Assembly: GCA_033239525.1 (NCBI GenBank)
Contig: BSYO01000009.1
Span: forward strand, 16,451,299-16,515,298
Source of the DNA: Nepenthes gracilis
Taxonomy: Eukaryota; Streptophyta; Magnoliopsida; Caryophyllales; Nepenthaceae
Length of the DNA: 64,000 nt
Reading direction: 5' to 3'
Shown here: piece after piece, positions 56,214 through 64,000 of the stretch
Layout of the letters: every line of letters starts with the position of its first letter
Numbering within the stretch: position 1 is the first letter of the stretch
Program-made: the position numbers and the translations under genes
Notes under the pieces: model-generated
The model's database searches: none
What the model saw: the letters and a program-made list of their open reading frames with translations, nothing else
Told to the model about the DNA's origin: nothing

Positions 56214-58320
56214 CCTGAATAATTATAGCACATTCTATTCACGAGACATGATTTTTCATGAAGATATATTTCCTTTCCGGAACGACAATATTGATCAAAA
56301 CTCAAATACCCTATCCAATACATACCTATCAGAACAACCCAATATCGTGCTTAATAATGAACAACTGTTCCAAACTCAACCAGAGCTGTCAAATTTGCAT
56401 GATCCCTATCCTATAGCTGAACAAACGGTTGAAGATAGTGCAAACATACCTACTGTCCAAGTTCAAGATCAGTCTGGTAAACATCCAGACTAGTTAATAA
56501 ACGATCATTCAGAACACAATATATTTACTGATACACGATCTTCCATAACTAGTCGGATACCTATTCGTAGAACTATTAGAGTTAGAAAGGCTCCCGAATA
56601 TTTGAAGGAATTTCATTGCCATCAAGTGTCTCAGACCTCACTCACTCAACCAGAAATCCAGACTTCTCCAGGTAAACCATATTCTCTTACAAATGGTATC
56701 TCACATCAAAAACTATCTCCCACATTTAGTCATTTTTCATCCGCCATAACATCTCAAAGTAAACCACAAACATATGCTCAAGCCATTCATAATAAAAAAT
56801 GGCGCAAAGCCATCGAAAATGAATTAAATGCGTTAGAACAAAACAAGACGTGGATTATTACTAACCTACCTCCTGGAAAGAAAACTATTGGATGCCGATA
56901 TGTGTTTAAATTAAAATTTAATAGTGATGAAAATATTGAGAGGCATAAATGTAAATTAGGAGTCAAATGATATACACAACAAAAAGGCATAGATTATCAT
57001 GAAACGTTCTCCCCTATTGTCAAACTCACTACCGTGCGATGCCTCTTAGCCATGGCAGCCATTAAAGGGTGGCATTTACATCATTTTGATGTTAACAATG
57101 CCTTTCTAGATGGCGTTTTAGAGAAAAAAAAATTATATGCAAAACCTCCAGGCTACACTAAGAGAAAACCCAATCAAATCTGTAAACTATTAAAAAATAT
57201 TTATGGCCTTAAACAGGCCTCTAGGCAGTGGTATTCTAAGCTATCTACATTCCTCATTACCTTTGGCTTCATACAATCTAAGGCTGATTATAACATATTT
57301 ACTAATGAAGATGACAAATCCTTTATAGTATTACTCGTATATATTGATGACATTATTATAGCTAGTAGTTGTTTGGATTCCATTGTCTCTATCAAATCAT
57401 TTCTGGATAGCGTTTTCAAAATTAAAGATCTTGGTGCTTTACGATATTTCCTTGACATAGAGATCGCACGATCCTCCAAAGGCATACATATTTTCCAAAG
57501 AAAATATGCGCTCGACATCCTCGCAGATTCCGGTACCCTTGGTTCCAAGCCCCTTAAACTCTCGATGGACCAAAATGTGAAGTTAAACAAGGAGATCGGA
57601 ACTATCCTACAAGATCCAAGTGTTTACAGAAGGCTAATTGGAAGGCTCCTTTATCTAACCGTGACAAGGCCCGATATCTGCTATGCAGTACATATTTTGA
57701 GTCAATTCATGACTCGACCAACTTCTAGCCATATGGATGCTGCTTATCATGTTCTACGATATCTCAAATTACACCCAGGACAAGGAATATTATTCTCTTC
57801 TACTTCTAATATCCAGCTTCGAGCTTTTTGTGATGCAAATTGGGCTTCATGTTCGGACACTAGAAAATCCATTACCGAGTACTGCATTTTCATTGGATAT
57901 TCACTTATCTCCTGAAAATGCAAGAAACAGTCTGTTGTTTCACGCTCTTCAGTAGAAGCAGAATATTGATCCATGGCTACTACCTGCTACGAGCTATCTT
58001 AGCTACGTTATATTTTACTTGATTTACAGGTTTCCCACTCTCATGCCGCAGATATCCATTGCGACAATCAAGCTGCTCTTCACATCTCAGCCAATCATGT
58101 TTTTCATAAACGCACCAAACATATTGAGTTGGATTGTCATTTAATTCGCGATAAGATTCAAGATGGAAGCATTCGCACCCACCATGTGACTACCCATAAT
58201 CAACTTGTAGACATGTTTACCAAAATTCTGCCATCACATCGCCTGCAGCTTCACTTATCCAAGTTAGGCATAACCAACATATATACTCCACCTTGCCAGG
58301 GGGTATTAGGAAATATTACA
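56214..58320 (+). pseudogene. Copia reverse transcriptase and RNase H
   Basis: Acidic linker first, then RVT_2: KKWRKAIENELNALEQNKTW (56797), TIGCRYVFKLKFNSD, YHETFSPIVKLTTVRCLLAM (56995), HHFDVNNAFLDGVL, IYGLKQASRQWYSKL, catalytic VYIDDIIIAS (57337) and LGALRYFLDIEIARSS. RNase H: RAFCDANWASCSDTRKSITE (57820), [31 protein letters not shown] and [14 protein letters not shown]. Stops at 56491, 56968, 57913, 57967 and 58000 (TGA or TAG, several at Trp or Arg positions). The 293-codon stretch 57034-57915 is open and keeps all RT motifs. Confidence 0.9.
58303..58313 (+). other. Polypurine tract region of copia element
   Basis: CCAGGGGG ending just before the right LTR (58314). Short and interrupted by pyrimidines at its left. 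Confidence 0.55.
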
Positions 58321-59453
58321 TAATCAATATTTGTCAAATATTATTTTTTTTATTTTCTTTCCCTATATTTTCCTCTATATAATTTTCTTTCTTTTCTTAT
58401 TTTGTTTCCATAAATACGTTTGCTATGTATTTTGTATATATTGGTGTTGCGTCCCGGGCCCAAGGTTGTTGTACGGATTAAGGAGCCTTCGGATTCCTAA
58501 GCGCGCGGGGCTCGAAGAAGGATCCGGTCTCCGTCTCTCGAACTCCGGACCGCACAACACAAACAACAAACAAGAGGTGAAGAAGGGTCCAGATTTCTCC
58601 CACCAAGGCCACTCCGACGCTCAAGTCGGCAAATTCCCCGCATGGACGGAAATGCGCACGCTAAGGTGGTGCGCGTAAAAATGATGTGATGCGTAGAAGA
58701 ACTTATGTGGTGAGGAGAAATGCGGGTGAGCGGGTGATGGAAGGCACGGCTTCGCAGTGCATGCGATGAGTGGCTAACTTTCCGCTGACGGGATGAGAAG
58801 AAGGAGAACGATTTAGCCCAATCCATCGGAGGATTGGAGCCTTATGGAAGCCGGATTAGTGCTTGGGATCCAAGGTAACCCTTAGTCGCAAGGTCGCAGA
58901 AACTGTAAAACCGTTCTCGAGTTGGAATCCAAATTGAGCAGAATCCCTTTCTCCGGAGGGTGAGGGCGCTTATATGCCTCCTCCCTTTGGACTCTTGGGC
59001 GCCAAGACGCCTGTTGCCGGTCGTCGCGCCGTTGGTCGCGATCGTTGACCGCCGGTCACGCGGTTGTCCGACAACGTGCTTGCACGCGGCTGCATCTTAT
59101 TGATCACGCCGATTTTCCTTGAGAAAGAGTGGTTGGCCGTCTGCAGACGGTGATGGCGTTGGCGTAGCGCAGCCATGCCTCTATTGGCTAGCCTTTCCGC
59201 CCCTTCACGCTATTCTTGCGACGCATTTAATGCGCCGCAGTTTCCGTTATTCTTTTCTTATTTTGTTTCCATAAATACGTTTGCTGTGTATTTTGTATAT
59301 ATTGGTGGTTGAGGGTTGTGCAAAGTGTGAGGTAAAATGAATAAAAGTTTGGCATCTGTTTTTTTTTATCATTTCGCCGTCCTCTCTCTGAGTTCGTCTC
59401 TGCCATCGCTCTTCCTTTTTGTTTTTAGGTTTTGCTTAACGCAAAAATTTACA
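58314..59453 (+). repeat. Right LTR of copia element, enlarged by an insert
   Basis: The parts 58314-58446 and 59250-59453 together give the LTR, overlapping by a 58-bp stretch that is present twice (58389-58446 and 59250-59307). Between them lies 58447-59249, absent from the left LTR. Confidence 0.85.
58447..59249 (-). mobile_element. GC-rich insert, LTR-like on the minus strand
   Basis: 803 bp, clearly more GC-rich than its surroundings. On the minus strand it has a TATA candidate CATATAAG (58969-58976) and, 350 bp later, GACTTGAGCGTCGGAGTGG (58610-58628), a motif typical of the U5 of plant Ty3/gypsy (Tat/Athila) LTRs. It ends near GGGCCCGGGACGCAACA. No ordinary 5-bp target duplication is seen; the flanks are the 58-bp duplication instead. 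No coding function is recognised; open frames 58331-58678 and 58497-58826 are unsupported. Confidence 0.5.
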
Positions 59454-60414
59454 CCCATACAAGCTAAAATAATATAAATTTTAGCCATATTTTATTTTTA
59501 AGTAATACACATTCTAACCCCACTCAGGAACCAAACACTAAGCAAAATAAGGAAAATAAACAGAACTGAAAATTGAGGAAGTGTATGACAAAAATAGAAT
59601 AATGTTATAGAGATACACTTTAAATATCCAATGCAAGTGTTCACTGTAGGAAGCCCGCCCACTGAATTTTTTTAATTAATCCTGAACTCAACCTTTGAGA
59701 CCTTAAATCCACAAAATATCAATCCAATCATCAAGATGATACTAACGCGGCAAGACTTTATGAACTTAATCATGTAAAATTTTATGGGATTAAAATATTT
59801 TATGTATTATCATATTATTTTACTATTTTATAATATAAAATCAAGCATAAACGGCATATCAAAATACATGTTTGAACTTCTTTTCTCAAAGAAATTGGTT
59901 TTAATTTCTCTTCATTTTCCATGATCTCTGTATTTTAATGAGAGCTAACAGAACTGCGTATAATGGATTGTTTACAATTTTTTGGACTATGGCTTCTTCA
60001 AATCAAAATCACTTGAAAGTTAGCATAATACCTTTTCAATGGAAATTTAAAAACTGCCTTTTATAATCCTAAAAAAGCTGCCAACGAAGTTAACATAATA
60101 TACTCAACATATAGTGGATAATTCTACATTTATAGGGTAGAAAGATAGTTTGATTTCTCAAGGATAAAAATCACATTTTTTTCAATTAAAAAATGAGCAT
60201 ATTAAGGAAAAAGTTTTTTTATAAAATAAAACAAAATGAAATCATATAAAATCATAGTCTTTTAATTATTTTAATATGTTACTAAATGTGAGTCAAGTGA
60301 TCTAGGACAATTCTAAGAAAAGGATCAAAAATTGCTATATCATACATAAATTTATATCCAAGTTTAAGAGGAAAATTTCTGCTAGAGCAAAGAAAAGGAA
60401 ACCTATGTACAATT
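59454..60414. other. Intergenic AT-rich sequence downstream of the transporter gene
   Basis: No gene or element recognised. It holds the 3' end region of the minus-strand transporter; a clear poly(A) signal could not be fixed. Confidence 0.5.
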
Positions 60415-62285
60415 TCAACTTGTACTTGGATAAAGGGGTTCTATAATCTGACTCCTACCCTTGTTTTCCCCTGTCAAACAAGACAAAATCCAATAAAGAA
60501 ATCCAGAAGAGAAGAAGGTGAAGAACCAAGCATTGTTATAGATACCAATCAACAACTCCGGAGCTGGACCGACAAGCCCAACCTTGCTCAACAGCCCAGG
60601 AATTACCGGAAGCATCCCGATGATCAATGCGGATATTGCAACCAAATTATATCCTCCCCAGTAATAGTAGTCCCCTCGAGGGCTCGAGCTGTACAATTGC
60701 GCCACGTCCAGATTCATTTTTTTAAGAAGATAGTAGTCTACTAGAATTATGCCTCCAATGGGACCCAACAAAGCAGAGTAGCCAACAAGCCAAGTGTAAA
60801 TGAAGCTCTCACTTGACTTAAGAAGCCTCCAAGGCTGGAAGGCAATGCCTAGCAAGGCAGTCAAGAAAGCCCCGTTCCTAAATGTGAACTTCGAGGGGCT
60901 GAGGTTGACGAGTGCGTTGGCAGGGGCAACCACATTGGCAGCGATGTTGGTGGTGATGGTGGCGAGGCTGATGCCCACAATGGCAAGGATCGTGGTGGTT
61001 AGACCTCCAATTTGGCCTAGGAGTTGGATCGGATTTGAGATGACGCGGCCAAAGATTTCCTTGGTGGAGGAGGTTACTGCTAGACCAACAAAGGTGAATG
61101 CACCCATGAAGAAGGGTAAACCAATTTGGCCTATGATTTGATCCTTTTGGCTCTTGGCATACCTGTTTGAGGAGGCAGGCATTAATTTATTTCAATTCAA
61201 GTAGGGAAACAATCATTCTTACTAAAGTCTTATGAAGCAAAATTAAGAATGATAATCTGCACTGCGAGATTTGTGGAGATTCATGTACGCTGCCCTGTAG
61301 TTCTATAATATTGATCCTTATAACAATACCTTGTGAAGTCAGGGATGTTGAGTGCAACAGTTGCCCAGAAGCTAATGTTTGCGGTGAGCGAAGGGAAAAA
61401 CAGTGACCAAAATTGAGAAACTGAAAGCCGGGAAGACAACGAAAGCATATAGCCGAATCCACCAGCATTGATATAAGCCCAAGTAAGAAGCGAAAACGTC
61501 AGCATTATCAAGATTGGAGCAGAATACTTTTCCAGAGATCTAATCCCCTCAATTCCTCTCCAAACAATTGCCATTTGTGCCAACCAGAAAGTGAGAAAAC
61601 AGCAGAACTCAAGAGGAGAAGTTCCAAGCCATGGAAGAATTTGGGAAAGTGCTGATGATTGCTTGATGGAATTCGGCAGGAGGAGGAAAATCGCCTCCCC
61701 GCCAATCCACGTCTCAATCCCATACCAACCACAACCAACCAGTGCCCTAAGGAGAGTAGGAACATTGGCGCCGCGAATTCCGAACGAAGATCTAGCAAGG
61801 ACCGGGAACGATATCCCGTACCGGGTCCCGGGATCTCCGGTGAGGACTAGTGGGGCCAAGAGGAGGAGGTTGGCGACGACCACTGTGGCGATCCCTTGCC
61901 ACCAAGCCATGCCGAGGTCAACAAGGCTGCCTGCGAGGTAGTATGTTGGGACGCCCACCACAAGCCCAACCCAGAGGCTGGCCATCTCCCAGCCCGAAAA
62001 GGTCCGTTGTTCGGGCCTCGTAGGCTCGAGATCGTCGTTCGAGAGCACGGGATCTGGTTCGAAGTCGTCGTGTTTTGGGATCGGGTTGAGCTGGGCAGAC
62101 GCCATGGATAGGGGGGGAGAGCATCTGTTTTTGAGGGAAATGGAAATGGAGGGACAGAAATGGGTTTTGACGGGGAAACGCTGTTTGACGGTTAAGGAAG
62201 ATGGAGATTTGAGATTGTGGGAATCAGTGAGGAAATGGAAGTGGGGGTGAGGATAGAGATGGAGTGAGAGGCATTTGGAGATCAT
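60415..62285 (-). CDS. PLUTO: NCS1 nucleobase:cation symporter, plastid type (PLUTO-like)
   Basis: Two exons, 62285-61330 and 61162-60415, joined across a 167-bp GT-AG intron that splits an Arg codon (AG^G in PDFTR-YAKSQ). About 567 residues. Residues 1-60 are rich in Ser, His and Pro with almost no acids, a likely plastid transit peptide; a second Met lies at 61 (MASAQLNP). Then about 12 membrane segments of the NCS1 family, with [20 protein letters not shown] (158-177), [18 protein letters not shown] (181-198) and [19 protein letters not shown] at the splice joint. The Arabidopsis homologue imports uracil, adenine and guanine across the plastid envelope in salvage. Motifs are intact and no stops or shifts are seen, so it is probably functional. 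It is the only convincing host gene here. Confidence 0.93.
61163..61329 (-). other. Intron of the NCS1 gene
   Basis: Donor AAG|GTATTG at 61329 and acceptor AAACAG|GTATGCC at 61163. Reading through the donor gives an early stop, so splicing is required to keep the family's [13 protein letters not shown] text. Confidence 0.88.
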
Positions 62286-62869
62286 GGCGATTCAATAAGA
62301 GAGAATAAAAATGGTGGTTATGGAAGTAGTAGTGGTGTTTATTGAGATAGGTGGCGTGTGGCTGGTATTGTTAGTGGGTAATGAGCGGAGTCGCTTTCAC
62401 TTTTATTCTCTTTTTGAAGGGACATTCGATTCCTCAGTTCGGTTTCCTGGAAAATTTGATGATGGACATGGGAATAACAGTGGGAAGAAATGAGAAGGAA
62501 AATGAAAAGGAAAATGAGAAGGAAATGGAAAAGGAATGAATTCTGCAGTTGACAGTTGGAAATTCTTCCACGGCTGGTGCTGCCGCCTTTGGATCTTCTT
62601 GCGTTCAATCCAATTGAAGAAGATGAAGAAGATTGACTTGGAGAAGAAGACTGAGACTTCTAATTTCCTCACTCGCTTCACGTATTAGGGTGGGAGCACG
62701 CAACTATAGAAATTTTATTGGATTTTCTTTTATATAAAACATTTTTTAAGTAGGTTATAATATATATATTTATTTGTTTGTTTGTTTGTTTATTTAAGTG
62801 AGGACGTAATTTTGATCTAAATGAAATGAATAAATGCCATGTTATATTAATATAAAATATTTACAAAAT
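62286..62869. other. Upstream region of the NCS1 gene
   Basis: Presumed promoter and 5' UTR on the minus strand. A weak TATA-like AATAAAAG lies at about 62396-62405, roughly 110 bp before the ATG. 62500-62650 is purine-rich (GGAAAATGAGAAGG runs). 62763-62796 has a TTTG/TTTA microsatellite. No other gene is seen. Confidence 0.4.
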
Positions 62870-63172
62870 TGATGGGCATTATTATCGACGGCTTATTATC
62901 CACGGCTCAAGAAAAAGATTTCGTCAATGAATTCAACCCATAAAAAATAGAGTCCCATGCGGCCCAAATCAATGGACGCGTCCGACGATTTTATCAGAGC
63001 AGCTCGCTTTTTAAATGAAAACGGAACCAACGCCAACGGTCAAAACGGTTTTCCTCTTTTATTTTGAATTAGTGGCCTCAAGCACCAGTTGGAATCGCCA
63101 ACTGAACAAAATCCTATTTACCTAACGGTTTCCTAACCGGTTGATTAAAAAAGTCAACCGACCCCCAACTTC

Positions 63173-63180
63173 TATAAAAA
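63173..63180 (+). promoter_or_regulatory. TATA box of right-edge LTR
   Basis: TATAAAAA, about 190 bp upstream of the U5 motif at 63361. Confidence 0.55.
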
Positions 63181-63596
63181 TCCTCCCTTTCCAACAAGGA
63201 AAGGGGAAACGATTAAATAAACTAAAATCAAATCAAAGACGCTCAATGTGCACTCTCTCTCATACTAAAATGCTATTAGAAAAGCGCAAACCCCGAACAA
63301 AAAATATTTTTATAAACATTTAAACTTACATCATCTCATATTTCTTTCCTAAAAAAAATACTGACTTAAGCGTCGAAAAATATACCATAAAGTGAGTCCC
63401 GTCAAATCTTTTGACCGCATTTTGTGTTACACAGGATTCAGATTAAAAGCATACGGAGACCGGACCCACTTCAGACCTAACGGATAAACTTTGGTTTCCT
63501 AATTCGTACTATAATCCGGATCCGCTGACGCATTATTAGTGCCGTTTATGGGAATCGACTAAAAAGTCTGACAACCACACTCCTATGAAAAACAAT

Positions 63597-64000
63597 ATGG
63601 TAAACACACGAGTACAAGTCAGTGTACCAATCAGAAATGCCACCTCACGTGGCAATTGCCCTCCTAGGGGTAATCGAGTGGACGATCATCCTGACCCTTG
63701 AATACAAAAACTTGTAATGAGAATGGATGACATTTGCAAGGCCGTCCAAACTATTTGCACGCGCTTGATAAGCGGTCAAAGGGGGCTCCATCTTTCGCTT
63801 CCCAGACAACAACTTCCAAGCAAAAGAGGAGGAGAAGGAAGTGCCCGACAGATAAGGGCCAACGGCCTGAAGACCTCGAAACTCAAGCTGCCTCAAGCAA
63901 CAAAGTTTCAACGAGCTTGGAAGGTTGTCTAAATTATAAGACCCAGGAGGATAGCCCTGAGAGGCGAAATCCTCATTATTCCTGTGACAATAAAGAGCCC
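63597..64000 (+). pseudogene. Gag start of the right-edge Tat-like element
   Basis: Begins MVNTRVQVSVPIRNATSRGN at 63597; MVNTR is a common start of plant Ty3/gypsy Gag. It continues CPPRGNRVDDHPDP, a stop (TGA, near 63701), then in the same frame MRMDDICKAVQTICTRLISG to a second stop at about 63930. Runs off the window. Confidence 0.55.

Larger units (their letters stand above)
53425..59453 (+). mobile_element. Ty1/copia element, nearly full length, inactivated
   Basis: Order: short LTR (53425-53712), tRNA-iMet primer site, gag with two CCHC knuckles, protease, integrase, RT, RNase H, polypurine tract, LTR (58314-59453). Integrase before RT marks Ty1/copia. Flanks are CCCGT (53420-53424) and CCCAT (59454-59458), a target duplication with one transition. 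About a dozen stops and one frameshift (near 56195) break one long frame. Both LTRs start TATTAG instead of TGTTAG, so that change probably predates insertion. Confidence 0.88.
62870..64000 (+). mobile_element. 5' part of a Tat-like Ty3/gypsy element, cut by window edge
   Basis: LTR with TATA box (63173-63180), the U5 motif CTGACTTAAGCGTCGAAAA (63361-63379), the GAGACCGGACCCACTTCAGA block shared with the left-edge LTR, and an end near CATTATTA (about 63535). It is followed by GTGCCGTTTATGGGAATC, a decayed form of the TGGCGCCGTCTGTGGGAA primer region of this lineage, and by gag. The LTR start is not fixed (about 62870). Confidence 0.65.

Noticed and set aside
60800..61141. 113-codon frame on the + strand
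   Set aside because: Lies antisense to NCS1 exon 2 and has no family match; a shadow of the real gene.
61591..62111. Several open frames opposite and in other frames of NCS1 exon 1
   Set aside because: Shadow frames of a GC-rich coding exon.
1..64000. tRNA, rRNA or small RNA genes
   Set aside because: No cloverleaf-like or rRNA core sequences were noticed; the tRNA-like matches found are primer-binding sites of retrotransposons.

Overview
The window is a stretch of a flowering-plant nuclear genome, probably a eudicot. It is AT-rich, packed with nested LTR retrotransposons of plant-specific lineages, and holds one recognisable host gene, a plastid-type nucleobase transporter. I saw no rRNA, tRNA, CRISPR, prokaryotic operon or virus. 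Lineage names rest on remembered domain motifs and element layout; no database search was possible.

Layout. 1-1110: end of a Tat-like Ty3/gypsy LTR (+). 2866-10656: a whole Tekay-like chromovirus (Ty3/gypsy, - strand) with two LTRs, tRNA-iMet primer site, polypurine tract, gag to chromodomain region and a perfect 5-bp target duplication CATTT; it is dead through many stops and frameshifts. About 11290-19400 (+): a heavily decayed SIRE-like Ty1/copia element with an internal tandem duplication. About 19990-28379: LTR-type sequence and AT-rich spacer, including a solo LTR (25588-27143, target duplication CACAC) and two chromovirus-like LTRs, some with dense GGTCAAC/GTTGACC (W-box-like) arrays.

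28385 to about 53025 (+) can be rebuilt as one Tat-lineage Ty3/gypsy element of about 24.6 kb that has been swollen by later insertions: a tandem array of Tekay-like pieces (LTR-pol-LTR-pol-LTR, 30579-39060) in gag; a gag-only Ty1/copia element (43267-46343) after integrase; an LTR-like repeat (48550 to about 50170) in the 3' region; and a 254-bp MITE (52423-52676) with 9-bp target duplications in the 3' LTR. Between pol and the 3' LTR, on the opposite strand, lies a broken extra ORF resembling the 'putative gypsy type transposon' (Transposase_28) family followed by a coiled coil.

53425-59453 (+): a nearly full-length Ty1/copia element with short LTRs. Its right LTR carries an 803-bp GC-rich insert between two 58-bp copies of LTR sequence. 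60415-62285 (-): a two-exon NCS1 nucleobase:cation symporter gene (PLUTO-like), apparently intact, about 567 residues with a likely plastid transit peptide. 62870-64000 (+): 5' LTR, primer-site region and gag start of another Tat-like element that runs off the window.

The elements do not work together as a pathway. The window reads as a record of successive insertions, deletions and deamination-type decay next to one housekeeping transporter gene.
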